Counted from the stretch's first letter, positions 11,408 to 22,675 are shown. The stretch is 64,000 bases of DNA from Furcasterigmium furcatum (GCA_001599815.1 BCIA01000001.1:7314641-7378640); one strand, 5' to 3'. The notes: generated by a model not told the origin, from the letters alone. Numbers and translations: made by a program.

Positions 11408-13842
11408 CTACGCGTTCCAGAAATCATCTCGTAGCTCCGGTCCCACCTTGTTGCACACGGCATTGAAGAGACGCAGTAACGTGGTGCGCATCCACTCGAT
11501 GTCTGCTGCTTCGGATCCCCATCGCAGCAGTATGTCGTGGGCCACCTTGATGGCGAGCGGCCAGTTCGGGGGGAGCTCAACCTCCCCAGCGCTCAGCGCG
11601 GAGGCCAGGATGGTCATGGAGAGGGCGAAGACAAGACGACACACCATCCACGTTCCTCCGTGGCGGTGGGGATGGGAGGACTCCAGAGGCTCGCGCTCGT
11701 GGAGACGCAGTGCTGCGCGATGAGCTTGGCCCGAGCCAAGAACTCATCGTCGCCCTCGTCGTCCTTGCCCAGGGTCCCGGCGGTTGTCCTCCCACGCCGT
11801 CTGTGGATGAGGTGGTACAGTAGCGGACGTGAGACGATGACTTGCCAGGACTGGAACCTGCCTTTGAGGTAGAAAGAGAGCTCATTGTCCGGCGGTTTGG
11901 AGTAGTCAAACCTGACGGGTTCGGGCAGATGAGCGTGCCTGCGGGATATTGCCAACTCAGTCGTCTGCCTGTCACCGGGTCGCGTCGCCACCAGCACTCA
12001 CCAGATTGAAATCTTTTCCTGACATTCGTCGTGCTTCCGCAGCAGGCCGGGCAGATTGCTGGTCCAGAGACGCTCTCCTCCGTGGTAGAGGGTTTCCACC
12101 GTGTCTATCATTGTCCTCCGCACCGAGATCTCGGCGAGATAGAAGAACCAGCTACTCTCCTTCTCCCGTGAGGCGAGTTGGCCGAGGGCCGAGCCAGCGT
12201 CGACAGCACCGGCGGCCCTTCCATCGCCCGGAAATTCGGGAGGTGAAGGGAATGATACTGGATATGGAAAGTCGATGATGCCCGTCGGCCGGAGCGGCAA
12301 CTCGAATATGAACTCGCTAGCAGCAGCCAACTCCGTCAGTACTCGTCCCCCGGTGATCGTACCGGGCGAACCTGGTAACGTGGCCCAGGTTGACGCACCT
12401 TTCCGCTTTGACACAGGACCAGAACAGCCTATGCTCCAGCAGCTGCACGTGGCCGTCTTCGTTCACGCCAGCGAGGTGTCGTCGGCTCCTTTTCCTAGAG
12501 AGATGGGTCTGCAGCCGCGAGCAGGCCTGCTCGAGGAAATGCCACGCGCGCAGCGGCCGCAGGCAGACCTTTTCATAGGTCACCGCCAGGAAGAGACACT
12601 GCATGTCCATGACGGTGGTCTGGAGCAAGCCGAAGCGCTTCTTTGCAGCCAGGAAGTAGGCCTCGGCGGCCTCGACGTCTTCTTCGACCGGCACGCCGGC
12701 AGATTGCGGCGAGATGGGCAGGTCTTCGATGGGTTGCCAGGGGCTCGTGAGGAGAGCCAGGGCGCAGGCGAGGAGCTATGAGTGAGGTAAGCAGGTCAGT
12801 GCGGCAGACAGGGCGGAGTGGCAGCACGATGAAATGGGAGGGCAAGGGAGAGCTCATACCACCAGGCAAGACTTGGCGTCCCAGGCCAAGCCGTACTCTG
12901 CCGTCTCCTTCGCGCAAGCGATCAACTCGGCCTCGTCCAGCACGGGGTTCCTGGGATGTACGTAGGCGAGATAGCGGTTGCAGAGGCGGACGTACTCGTC
13001 ATCCCGAATCCTAGCGGCACCGACCCTGACCGGGTGTCTCGGTGGCGGCGGCCGATCATCAGCTCGTTCCTCTGGAGAGTGATGGTACGGCGGAGACGAG
13101 TTGGTGGGACCGACGTCCAGGTCAATGGAAGAGTCCAGGAGGAAGGACTGGATGGCAGCATCCTCGGCCGGCAGGGTGTCACTGAAGACGGGCCACCGCA
13201 GCATGGCTTCCCCAGACGTAAGGAAGAAGGACGACCCCATCAAGCGTTGCGTGTCCGCGATGGTCGTCGGCGGCGCGCCTTCGGCGGCGGCCGCCGCGGG
13301 AGTCACCACGGGGTCCTGTAATGGCGGTTGCGAGGCGGGCCGCAAACCGGGTATCAGAGTCTCGAGTCGGACAGCTGAGGCGGACAGCATCTCCTTGAGC
13401 TCGTCTAAGCGGCTGAGAATCTCTAGACTGCCAGGATCGAGACTGCGGGGGATCGCGGTAAGCACGGCGTCGACACGACGGGCAACCCGAGAAGGCCGAC
13501 TCACAGGTGCTTCTGGTCAGTGTTGTCGCCGGCGTAGACACAGGTGACGCCGTGGCGGGTGCAGAAGCTGCAGGTTGGGCGCGTGTTGTCGCATTTTGCC
13601 TTGCGGACGCGGCAGAAGTTGCAGGCGGTCACGGAGCGCTTCCGCAGTGCCTTGACGCGACGCGGGCGGGATGGGCAGGGCTGTTCATCCTCTTCATCCT
13701 CCTCCTCCTCCTCTCCCTTCTCATTGCCGTTGTCGTCTTCGTCGTCTGTCGTCGCGGTGGCGGGAGCAGAACGGCGGAGGCGCTTGGGAGGCCGGTGACC
13801 CGGTGACGATGTGGCATTCCACGCATCCGCGGGGCGGCTCAT
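11408..13842 (-). CDS. Zn2Cys6 transcription factor, interrupted by an apparent 1-nt frameshift
   Basis: Five exons on the minus strand: 13842-13505, 13442-12860, 12775-12399, 12316-12002 and 11938-11408, all junctions GT-AG and in phase. After an acidic stretch (EEEEEDEEDE) comes the binuclear cluster CNFCRVRKAKC...CSFCTRHGVTC (Cys spacing 2-6-6-2-6), then a linker and the fungal-specific regulatory region, including SEFIFELPLRP, FYLAEISVRRT and RFQSWQVIVSRPLLY. In the last exon the frame that reads ARAKLIAQHC does not continue into the frame reading HRHGGTWMVCRLVFALS; one added base in the C4 run (GGGG at 11668-11671 on plus) joins them. As written, translation would stop at 11614-11616. 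With that base the protein is 714 aa. A likely regulator of the adjacent sulfatase/transporter genes (inference). Confidence 0.85.
11668..11671 (-). other. putative 1-nt deletion (C-run) in the Zn2Cys6 gene
   Basis: Four Cs on the coding strand lie at the point where the two coding frames of the last exon must meet. A fifth C would give ...SLWSPPIPHRHGGTW, matching the usual RHxGTW block of this regulator family. An unusual 80-nt intron (GTGGGA...GCGCAG) could also change frame but would remove conserved residues. Confidence 0.5.
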
Positions 13843-14195
13843 CTTGGACGTCCTGGGTTGGTGAAGATGGAAAGAGGGCACATAGTGACAGGCGAGCAAG
13901 GTGAGGGTAATGTGAATAAGTAGGTAGGTACCTCAATAGTCACACGCGGCGAATCTTCCCCCCTCGTCTGGGTTAGGTGTGGAGACTGAGTCCTGGCTGC
14001 TCCCCGTATGCGCTACCTAGCCAGAGCTGAGGTGGGGATAATCAGTACTAGTAGAGTGATCACCCTGAGCTCGTCTTTCAGTCGTACCTACGCCCGGGAC
14101 CTGTCGATGTATGCCAGCATCCGCGCCGGGCTTCTCACCCCGTCGCCTCAGCCCCCAGGGCCCGGTTGGTCCGTAGCACATAAGACCTCAGTTGC
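13843..14195. promoter_or_regulatory. divergent promoter, Zn2Cys6 factor / DUF6546 gene
   Basis: A 353-bp spacer between two divergent start codons. I see no gene or unambiguous TATA box in it. Confidence 0.4.
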
Positions 14196-15680
14196 ATGAG
14201 CAATCTCCTAGACTTCGTCGACTCGATACAGGCCGCGCGCCTGTCGAGAGTGGCGGTCGATCGTGTCCAGGCGCGCTCCTTCAGCGTCGTACGTCTCAAC
14301 AGCGATGCCGAGTCGCTACGTCAATTTGACCAAGTCTTTCAAGACGAGAGCCTACGGGACCTGGTCAAGCTGATCGAGTTTGACGCGGTGCTGCCGCCCG
14401 TCAGCGACAAGCGCCTGCGAAAGTACCAGAGCACCGCCGAAGCTCGTGCCAACGCCACGGCTTTCTCTCAGGCCATCTTCCAGTTCTTCAGCCGGATCCA
14501 AGCATGGAAATCTCATCCCTCACCCTCAGGCGCTGGCATCCACCTGGGCCTTACGGCAACCTCGCCGTCGGATGATCCGGACGTCGGCGCACGGCCCAGA
14601 AGGCCGTTGCAGAACCGCAACGCTTACAAGTACGTTGCATTCGATAGACAAGCGCTGGGAAGTTCCACGGGCCTCCCTCCCGTCCGCTGCATCACTGCAC
14701 TCGACTGGGACAACTTCGATCGGCGAACGAGCCACCGGTCTGCACGCCGGCTGCATCCTGCCGCCGTCGCTGCCATGACCGCCGCGCTCCCGTCTCTCGA
14801 GCAGTCTACCTGGCATATCATCATGCCTACCCGCCGCCTGACACCCCAGCGCAAAGAGATCCGGAGCGCCCTCGCAGACACCCTCGCCCACCTGCCACAG
14901 AACACCCCGGGTCTCAAGAGCCTGGTCATCCATCTGGAGGACATGCAACCCCGGAACGAGCGCGCCGAACTCGAAAGCTACGTCGAGGCTGGCGAGGAGG
15001 ACCCCCTGAGCAAAGCAGTACACGCCGTCTGCCAGCTACCGAGTCTCAGCAGCGTCGAGTTCCGAGGCAGCTGGATCCTCTCTGCCGTGGCGCTCGAGGG
15101 CGTGAAACTCGGCCCCGCGCTCGAGATCTTCCACGACGATGTTGCCGCGACGACCCCCGACGGCCGGTGGCACCTCGACGAGCTCCCCCCGGAGGACCAG
15201 CAGTCCGAGGTCGAGGACTCGGAGCCGGAGTACTACGAGGACTACGGCGTCGAGCTGCAGCCGCGCGTGCTGCCCGAGATCGACTCGGGGGACTCGGACA
15301 GGGAAGACCCCGAGCTGCCCGCCAAGGCCTTGAGGATCGCCGACTTGGACGTGCCGTCGACTCCGATTCGCGGGCTCCCGAACCAGAACACGCTCGTGCC
15401 GCTCCTGGGTGCTTTCGCCAGGGCGGTCGACGAGGCGGGTTCTGTGCCGCGGTCGTCCATCCGGGAGGCCCAGGCTTGCCTCGCCGCCCCGGGTATGATG
15501 TTACAAGCGAGCCTCGCACTTTTTGCGGCCGGCAAGGTTGAGAAGGACGCGTTCGGTAGGAAGACGGAGGTGCTCGAGCAGCCGACCTGGAAGTGGGCTG
15601 CATGGGGTCCTTATGGGCAGTGGGAGATGCCCGCGGAGGTGAGAGGGTTCTTACACGGAGACATTCGCGAAAACGTCTGA
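14196..15680 (+). CDS. DUF6546/F-box-associated-like fungal protein, 494 aa
   Basis: A single-exon gene. The middle and C-terminal part resembles the region that follows the F-box in a large fungal family: a W-containing strand (FRGSWILSAVALEG), then LEIFHDDVAATTPDGRWHLDE, an acidic linker (DSEPEYYEDYG, EDPELPAK), and a C-terminal block LQASLALFAAGK...WKWAAWGPYGQWEMP. The canonical N-terminal F-box (LPxEIRxMIL) is absent; the protein begins near FVDSIQAARLSRVAVDRVQARSF, which normally lies after it. It is therefore either a substrate-receptor relative that no longer binds Skp1, or 5'-truncated. No catalytic motif is visible. Confidence 0.7.
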   Translation: MSNLLDFVDSIQAARLSRVAVDRVQARSFSVVRLNSDAESLRQFDQVFQDESLRDLVKLIEFDAVLPPVSDKRLRKYQSTAEARANATAFSQAIFQFFSRIQAWKSHPSPSGAGIHLGLTATSPSDDPDVGARPRRPLQNRNAYKYVAFDRQALGSSTGLPPVRCITALDWDNFDRRTSHRSARRLHPAAVAAMTAALPSLEQSTWHIIMPTRRLTPQRKEIRSALADTLAHLPQNTPGLKSLVIHLEDMQPRNERAELESYVEAGEEDPLSKAVHAVCQLPSLSSVEFRGSWILSAVALEGVKLGPALEIFHDDVAATTPDGRWHLDELPPEDQQSEVEDSEPEYYEDYGVELQPRVLPEIDSGDSDREDPELPAKALRIADLDVPSTPIRGLPNQNTLVPLLGAFARAVDEAGSVPRSSIREAQACLAAPGMMLQASLALFAAGKVEKDAFGRKTEVLEQPTWKWAAWGPYGQWEMPAEVRGFLHGDIRENV

Positions 15681-15974
15681 GTGTAGTGGTTGTAGAGTCA
15701 GAGTGTCTAAGAGGGGATATTATTACTCCCAAACATCGACTTCCGGGTTGTTTGTATCTTGCTCTGGACCATCCTGCATGCCACGGCACCCAGCCTCCTT
15801 ATTATCTACGTCCCACCCCGCCTGCGTCCTTCCTACTACCGTGACCTTTGATAGGTACTCACAAACCTGCTTCACCGCCCAGGATAAATCGACACCACTC
15901 TGCCCGTTCATCGGGTCAGCAGCCCGCCGTACTAAAAATACTACATTCACTCGATCTGCGATTGCCAAGCCGCA

Positions 15975-16709
15975 ATGCCGAATCAGGCCACCCGTCGAAT
16001 TGCCTTTGAAAGCCCTGAGACAGTCCGAAAATGGGGCGATTCAGCGCAACTTCGCAGGGAGATGGAGGCGATGACCTATGTTAAGCGCGAGACGTCCATT
16101 CCCCTGCCCTCGATCCTTGAAGTCTACTTGGACGATGAGTCTGATGAAGATAAATGCTGGATCCTGATGGAGCGGCTGCCAGGGCGTGAGCTGGGTACCG
16201 CGTGGCCTGAGATGGACGACAAGGCGCGGTCAGAGACGATTCGGGACCTCAGATCACACCTAGACCAGCTCCATCAACTCCGCCCTTCCGGCACTGGGTT
16301 CATTGGGTCCGTAGCTGGGGGCCCGGCTTATGACCATCGACTCAGTAACATGCACACCTGTGGACCTTTCGCTTCAGTCGCCGACTTTCACGATTTCCTG
16401 GTCGCCCCCATCCGGCAGTGTCCGCGACCCGAATGGGTCACGAAATATCGGAGCCAGCTTCCTGACACATACGGCATACGCTTCTCCCACGCAGATCTGT
16501 CGTGGGAGAACATCCTCGTGGACGCTTCGACAGGAAGAGTCACCGGCATTCTGGACTGGGAGATGGCCGGGTTCTGGCCGGACTGGTGGGAGTACAGGAA
16601 AGCCTTGTTTGGGTCCCGGAGCCAGCCATGGTGGTTCAAACTACTGAAGGAGGTTATGACGGAATATTCGAGGGAGACGGAAATCGATATGGAGTTAGAA
16701 ATGTTCTAG
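15975..16709 (+). CDS. APH-family (aminoglycoside phosphotransferase-like) kinase, 244 aa
   Basis: A single exon. An abbreviated N-lobe contains VRKWGD (candidate ATP-binding Lys19), then EAMTYVKRETSIPLPSILEV and the hinge WILMERLPGREL. The C-lobe holds the Brenner-type catalytic loop SHADLSWEN (His172, Asp174, Asn179) and the metal-binding DWEMAGFWPDWWEY (Asp194). Such fungal proteins are small-molecule kinases of unknown substrate and are not evidence of antibiotic resistance. At 244 aa it is shorter than many relatives but keeps every catalytic element. It lies in tandem with the DUF6546 gene (294 bp upstream) and the alpha/beta hydrolase (346 bp downstream). Confidence 0.88.
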   Translation: MPNQATRRIAFESPETVRKWGDSAQLRREMEAMTYVKRETSIPLPSILEVYLDDESDEDKCWILMERLPGRELGTAWPEMDDKARSETIRDLRSHLDQLHQLRPSGTGFIGSVAGGPAYDHRLSNMHTCGPFASVADFHDFLVAPIRQCPRPEWVTKYRSQLPDTYGIRFSHADLSWENILVDASTGRVTGILDWEMAGFWPDWWEYRKALFGSRSQPWWFKLLKEVMTEYSRETEIDMELEMF

Positions 16710-17055
16710 ACGCAAGCATGTGCATATTCAGGAGGAAGGGCCCGGAGACCATGTGTACACCTCGACTAAGATTTACAGGTCTTTTCGTGAATTAGCAGAG
16801 AGAATTGGCGAGAATATCCTGAGCCCCTGAGCCTAGTGAGCGAGGGAGATAAACTCGGCGTTGACCAACCGTCTCCAGGGACAGAAAAGGGGCCGCCGGG
16901 TGGATCTGACCCGCCCCGCAGAGACCGAGGCCCGGGCCGAGCGGTAATCCCGCCAGCAAGCCGGCTTGAGCATGCACGGCACACCGCTTGCAAAACAAAA
17001 GGACTACAGAGCGCAGCCGCTGTCCTTTTGGTAGCCCAGGTGCATCCATTCAACC
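16710..17055. other. intergenic, no gene seen
   Basis: A 346-bp spacer between two tandem genes, holding the 3' end of the kinase transcript and the promoter of the hydrolase. No distinct element was recognised. Confidence 0.5.
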
Positions 17056-18370
17056 ATGATGACACAATATCTCTCCGATACCAGCGTTTTGCCTCGGCCA
17101 CGCATCGCGGTCCCTGTCATTGCTGCGTCGGCCCTCGCCTTCTCGGCGTATCTCTGGATCCAACCGGCCCTGAATCGCAACCCAGCTGCTTCGGGGCCCA
17201 AAACGCCAGCTCCGTCACCAAAGTCCACCGTTCTACCGGGACTGTCCAGTTCTCAAAGGGATGCGCTACCATACCCGCCAGACCTCCTCCCAGGAGCGCG
17301 GGACGTCGAGACGCCCTTTGGCTCGCTGAGGGTGTATGAGTGGGGACCGAGTGATGGCGAGAAGGTCCTGCTTCTTCATGGCATTGGGACACCCTGCCTT
17401 GCGTTAGGAGAGATGGCCAAGTCCTTGGTTGCAAAGGGCTGCAGGGTCATGCTCTTCGGTGAGCTGCCGCTGCCTACTTCACGTTAAACCAACATCCCTG
17501 ATTCTTGTCTCAGATTTCTTCGGCCGAGGCTATTCAGACGCTCCCTTGGATCTCCCCTACGACAGCCGCCTCTACACGGCTCAGCTCCTGCTTGCGCTTT
17601 CGTCATCACCGCTCCCCTGGTCCGGGAACGATGCCTTCCATCTCGTAGGGTACTCCTTGGGCGGTGCAATCGCCGCCTCGTTTGCGCGGTATCACCCACA
17701 TGCTGTGAAGTCTCTCAATCTCGTTGCATCCGGCGGCTTGATTCGTCCGCACCACGTGTCGTGGAAGAGCCGTCTCCTGTACTCGGAGGGATTCCTGCCA
17801 GAGCGGCTACTTCAAGGCCTCATCCGAAGGCGACTGTGGCCCGAGACCGGGTCGGCGGACATGCCGGAGGTGAAGATCAATGACGACTCGGAACGTACAC
17901 CGCCGGGGGAGAAGATCGAGAGCGACGCCCGGGGTGGTTCTTCCTTTGACGATGCTGTCCTGGCGGCCGGCCGGCCGGACTTGAGGGTGGCGAGGGTCAT
18001 GGAGTGGCAGTTGAGGCATCACCATGGGTTTGTGGCGGCGTACAAGAGCACCATCCTGCACGCGCCCATTTACGACCAAGGACGGCGAGAATGGGCGCCC
18101 CTGAGAGGCATCTTGGAGGCCAGAAGGCGAGACTCTTCGGGAGGCGTGCCGGGCCTGAAGGCGGGGAAGATATTCCTGGTCATGGGAGAGACGGATCCCG
18201 TCGTCGTGCCAGCGGAGATGCAAGAAGATGCCAAAAAGGCGCTGGGAGATGACGCTATTCTCGTCAAGGTCATAGAAGGGGCTGGCCACGAGGTGGGAAT
18301 CACAAGAGGCAGCGAGGTTGCGGAAGCAATTTTTGCGATGTGGACAACCACGGCCGAGCTTGGCCAGTAG
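17056..18370 (+). CDS. alpha/beta hydrolase with N-terminal membrane anchor, 419 aa
   Basis: Exons 17056-17458 and 17514-18370; the 55-nt intron splits the codon of Asp135 in DFFGRGYSD. Residues about 16-39 (RIAVPVIAASALAFSAYLW) form a single hydrophobic anchor. The hydrolase fold is clear: HG motif LLLHGIGTP, GRG turn, nucleophile elbow GYSLGG with Ser182, acidic residue in MGETDPVVV, and His in EGAGHEVG. It has the size and order of fungal serine hydrolases related to epoxide hydrolase/lipase-type enzymes; the substrate is unknown. A second ATG three bases downstream (17059) is an equally possible start. Convergent with SSN8 (145 bp between the ends). Confidence 0.88.
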
Positions 18371-18514
18371 ACCTTAGAAACGCCCAAATGAACGCCACAA
18401 CACACAAATCTTGTACAGTGTTCCCTGCAGCATGCCGTGCTGCCCTCTATTCAATCCCAATGCAATCATGTGTCATACTTCGTAACTCATGGAAACAGGT
18501 CGGTCCGAGCCCGC

Positions 18515-19529
18515 TCACTTGTCCAGCCCGCGCGCCTTGACGAACCGGTTGATCTGCTCCCGCGTGACTTTGTCCTGGTACTGCTCGTGACACTCGTAGA
18601 ACGATATCATCTCCTGCGTGCAGTCGACCATGGCGGTGATATCAACATTGCTCTCTGCCAACCAGGCTCCGAAGCGCTGGACACGACCAATGCGGGCCTC
18701 GGGCTGCTTATCCTTGTCGGAAGGATTGGGCGTGCCTGGCACTTGAAATCCTCCCGGACCACGCGCCTGGGCCTGAGTCAGTGCCGCCGTGGCTTGGGCG
18801 ATACCAGAAGCCGTGGGCGTGACGGGGCCGGGGACGCCAGTGGACGGCCGCAGCACGAGGGCAAGCAGAATAGCCGTCATCGCGATTGTGTGCGGAGGAT
18901 GCAGCAGGGGGAGGTCCGTCATGTAGTGGTCGTTGATGATGGACCAGGCCAGGGTGACGTCTTCATGGGTCATGCCCAGGTCTCCCTGGAACTGAGTGAG
19001 GGTGCGGTATGGCTGGTGGACGATGAGCTGCGAGCTCATCTCACTGATCATGGAGAACTCGCACTCGCCGAGCTTCGAGGTGTCGAGGCCCAGGAAGTCG
19101 GGCCACAGGGAGCGGGCTTCGCTGACGATGAGGCGGATGTGTTGGGGGCACTCCTCCATCTTGCAGGAGAGATAGACGGCGGTGGCAACGACGAGGTAGG
19201 GGTTCGTGCGGCGGATCTCGACCTTGGTGTAGAAGCGCTTGATGTAGACCTGGGCCGTGGCCATGGCCTGCTGCCTCACTCCGAGCCGTTTGCCGAGGCG
19301 GTTGATCTCTGTTTGCGCAGGCAGGTCAGCATGGGGGACGTAAGCGGGGGCTGTCCGGGGGCGACAAACGTTGGTTGAAGTAGATGTACAGATGGCGCGC
19401 TTGCGGCAGTGGGAAGGCCTGTGTGATTTCGGCATTGTCGTCCTCCAGCTTCTGGCGCTTGGCGGCTAGGTCATCCTTGCTGAATTGCCAGAACCGCCGC
19501 TGCGTCGAATCCCAGAAGTTGGCGGACAT
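18515..19529 (-). CDS. SSN8: cyclin C, RNA polymerase II holoenzyme (Mediator kinase module)
   Basis: Exons on minus: 19529-19370 and 19308-18515; the 61-nt intron joins to give YFNQQINRLGKRL. The product is 317 aa. It begins MSANFWDSTQRRFWQF, the standard cyclin C start, followed by the cyclin box (QQAMATAQVYIKRFY, TNPYLVVATAVYLSCKMEECPQHIR) and the second repeat (LPLLHPPHTIAMTAILLALVL). It ends TREQINRFVKARGLDK, as in Neurospora and Aspergillus orthologues. Known role: partner of the Cdk8/Ssn3 kinase in Mediator, acting in the nucleus on transcriptional repression and activation. An Ala/Gln-rich insertion between the two halves (about residues 220-250) is typical of filamentous fungi. It is divergent from SAL1. 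Confidence 0.96.
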
Positions 19530-20198
19530 GTCATCTTCCGAGGCGATCCATGCGACTCTGGAGGCCTAGACAATTCGTGAGGCCCAATAAATCGCTACTG
19601 GGGTAGGTATGAAGTGTTGCTAGGTGATGTTGGTTGTTGATGGGAGGTCCGTCCAAGAAACTCAATTGTCACGATATCGGAGGTCGAGGAGTCGAGTTGG
19701 AGAAATATCGGCTTAACCGGGATCGCGACCCCGCCGCACTTCACACCGAGCACACCTCCGCTCCCCATACGTAATTCTAGCTAGATGATTGGCCATCCCG
19801 ATTCCGTGCTTCCGCTGTGGGTTGGATGGTGCTCCGAGGTCTTGGCAAGCGGGACCGCACGTCTTTTTCTTGGAGCTTCGCCAACTACGTCAATCCCGTC
19901 CTCCCACCAACTTTGACCGGATGATCGCGCTGCCATCCATACTACGGCGATAGGCCCATGCTGTCCTGTTCCCCGATACCACATCAGGAGAGCCACTCCA
20001 TTGCTGCCACCGTTGTCGTCGCCCATCGAACACAGCCCACGATGCTGCTTTGGTCGAGATAGGAGCTTGTCTTTTCGTCCCAATTCACCCCGATTCGATT
20101 CTTCCGGCGCCCCATGACCGACCGTCGGATGCGCCCTCCGAGCTCCAAACCCCGACCTCTGCCGACTCGATGCCTCTGATACCGTCCCGATAGAAGCC
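19530..20198. promoter_or_regulatory. divergent promoter, SSN8 / SAL1
   Basis: A 669-bp spacer between divergent start codons. Open frames on the minus strand (for example 19781-20326) show no domain and overlap the SAL1 start, so I treat them as chance. Confidence 0.5.
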
Positions 20199-22675
20199 AT
20201 GGCGGTAACAAGTCTCGTAGAAAAACTCGAGATGAGTTGGGAGGAGTCGCAGAACCAGCGCGACAAGCGCGTGGAGGACCTCTGGAGGAGCCTGGACACA
20301 CAGAAGTCCGGGTCTCTGGACTTCAAAGGCCTCCAGAAGGGGCTGAGGAGGATAGATCACCGTATGCCCTCCTGGTGGACAGTGGATGACTCGCTTGCAG
20401 AGTGTTGAATGACTGACCCTTCTCAGCTCTGAAAAATGCCGACGGCTTGCTCCGGCAGATCATGTCGAGGCTTGATAAGAATTCGGACGGAAAGATCGAC
20501 TTTGAAGGTTCGCGCATTGTTCTCCATGGCAATGCCATTTATGCGCTTCGTTGCTGACACCGCGTAGAGTTCCGGACCTTCGTTGAGCAGACCGAGAAGC
20601 AGCTCCTCCTTCTCTTTCATTCCATCGATCGAGACCACAATGGCAAGCTGGACAAGGCAGAGCTGCGAGAAGCCTTCAGAAAGGCTGGCCTGACTGTCCC
20701 GATGAGAAAGCTGGACGCCTTCTTCAACGATATTGACTACAATAATGACGGCTACATCAGCTTCGGTGAATGGCGGTACGTACCTTCTGTTTTTCTTTAT
20801 AGAGGCTTTTCAGGGGGGCTGTCAGAGGAAGGGGCGCCGATTCTCCCTCCCCCTTTTCCCGATCGCCTTGTCGCCTGAGGCGAGAGGCGCCACAGCAGGG
20901 AACCCGAGTACTGACCATTCACTCAAACTCAGGGACTTTCTGCTGTTCATGCCCGTGCATAATGGCGAGGCGCCGCTTGAGGCCGTGCTTGATTTCTATT
21001 CAAGCATAGTCACCCTGTCGGCTGAAGGAGACTCAATGGTCTCGGAGGAAACACTTCAAGGCTTAGGTACGACAGGCTTCCTGCTACAAACTCTCTTTGG
21101 GTCTATTCTCCGGATTGCCTCACCGCTGGATAACGATAAGGACCTCTCCGGCTTTGCATCATCTTCCCAAGCACTGTCGCCTGAGGAAGAGCGCCTGGCG
21201 GCAGAGCAACGAGAGCAGAATCTCGATTCCGTGGTTGCTCTCTCGACGCGTGCCGCTAGCGCACAAAGTCAACAAGACGTCGACGATATGGAAACCGCGA
21301 TTCTCCAGGCCTACGTTACTGCGCTGGACGCGTCACACTCGGAAGAACGCGCCGCCATCGCCAGATCTCTCCGCCTCGACAACGAATCCGCCACCGCCAC
21401 CATGTCGTCGACATCAGAGCCTCCCGCGACGCCCACCACCATGGAGCAGCACAAAAAGGAGCGCACCTTGAAGTCTAAACTGACATCTTATGTCCCTGAT
21501 CCAGGCTACTTCATCGCGGGTGCTGCGGCAGGTGGCCTCTCCCGCACTGCAACCGCGCCCCTCGACCGCCTGAAGGTTTACCTGCTCGTCAACACCAGGT
21601 CGAGCGGCGAGACGGCCATCTCCGCCCTTAAGAAGGGCAAGCCGATCGAAGCTCTTCGCAATGCAGGGAAGCCTTTCGGCGACGCCCTCAAGGATCTCTG
21701 GCGCGCGGGCGGCATCCGCAGCCTGTTTGCAGGTGCGTTTGTACCATCTCCTGAACACGCGTCGTGCTTGGAACCATCCCTAACAAACGATTCAGGCAAC
21801 GGATTGAATGTCATCAAGATCATGCCCGAGAGCGCCATCAAGGTGAGCCCCCTTTTCATTCGCTCTCAACTGGCACACATCTAATATGCCCCAGTTCGGA
21901 TCATACGAGGCCGCGAAGAATGCCCTCGCTAAGCTCGAGGGACACAACGACCCTAAGAGGATCAACTCGTACTCCAAGTTCACTGCGGGCGGCATAGCAG
22001 GCATGATCGCGCAGTGAGTTCCCCCCATCGAACGACCCCCTCGTGATGAATCTCGCTCACAGCATCTAGGTTCTGTGTCTACCCGCTTGACACCCTCAAG
22101 TTCCGGTAAGCCGCTCTTTGTCCACCTGATGTATGTTCTCCACCGCTCACAAACGCAGACTTCAGACGTCCACCGTCCAAGGCGGCCTCACCGGAAACGC
22201 CCTTGTTCTTGATACTGCCAAGAAGATGTGGCAGACGGGTGGCATGCGCACGGCCTACCGCGGTGTCACGATGGGCTTGATCGGCATGTTCCCCTACAGC
22301 GCCATCGACATGGGCACCTTTGAGCTGCTCAAGTCATCCTACATCCGCTACATGGTCAAGTACCACGGCATCCACGAGGAAGACGCGAAGCCGGGCAATA
22401 TTGTCACCGGCATCATCGGCGCGTCCAGCGGCGCGTTCGGCGCCTCGGTCGTCTACCCTCTGAACGTCCTCCGCACTCGTCTGCAGACCCAGGGCACCGT
22501 CATGCACCCCCAGACCTACACCGGCATCTGGGACGTGGCCCGCCAGACTCTCAAGAACGAGGGCTTCCGCGGCATGTACAAGGGCCTCACACCTAACCTC
22601 CTCAAGGTCGCCCCCGCGCTCAGCATCACGTGGGTGGTCTACGAGAACTCCAAGAGGATTCTCCGTCTCGAGTAG
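20199..22675 (+). CDS. SAL1: EF-hand mitochondrial carrier (ATP-Mg/phosphate type, SCaMC)
   Basis: Eight exons: 20199-20361, 20427-20507, 20568-20775, 20933-21732, 21796-21842, 21895-22013, 22070-22105 and 22159-22675, all in phase, giving 656 aa. The N-terminal half carries EF-hands: a degenerate one (DTQKSGSLDF) and three good ones (DKNSDGKIDFEEF, DRDHNGKLDKAEL, DYNNDGYISFGEW). A long linker leads to three mitochondrial-carrier repeats marked by PLDRLK, PLDTLKFR and PLNVLRTR. Family role: calcium-activated exchange of adenine nucleotides for phosphate across the inner mitochondrial membrane. Some introns are small enough that exon 7 has only 36 nt. Confidence 0.95.

Noticed and set aside
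18437..19378. 313-codon plus-strand frame opposite SSN8
   Set aside because: Runs across the SSN8 intron and is the antisense of the cyclin box; composition typical of a shadow.
22441..22500. Third carrier signature of SAL1 reads PLNVLRTR instead of PxDxxR
   Set aside because: An Asn at this position of the third repeat is usual in this carrier subfamily, so it is not a defect.
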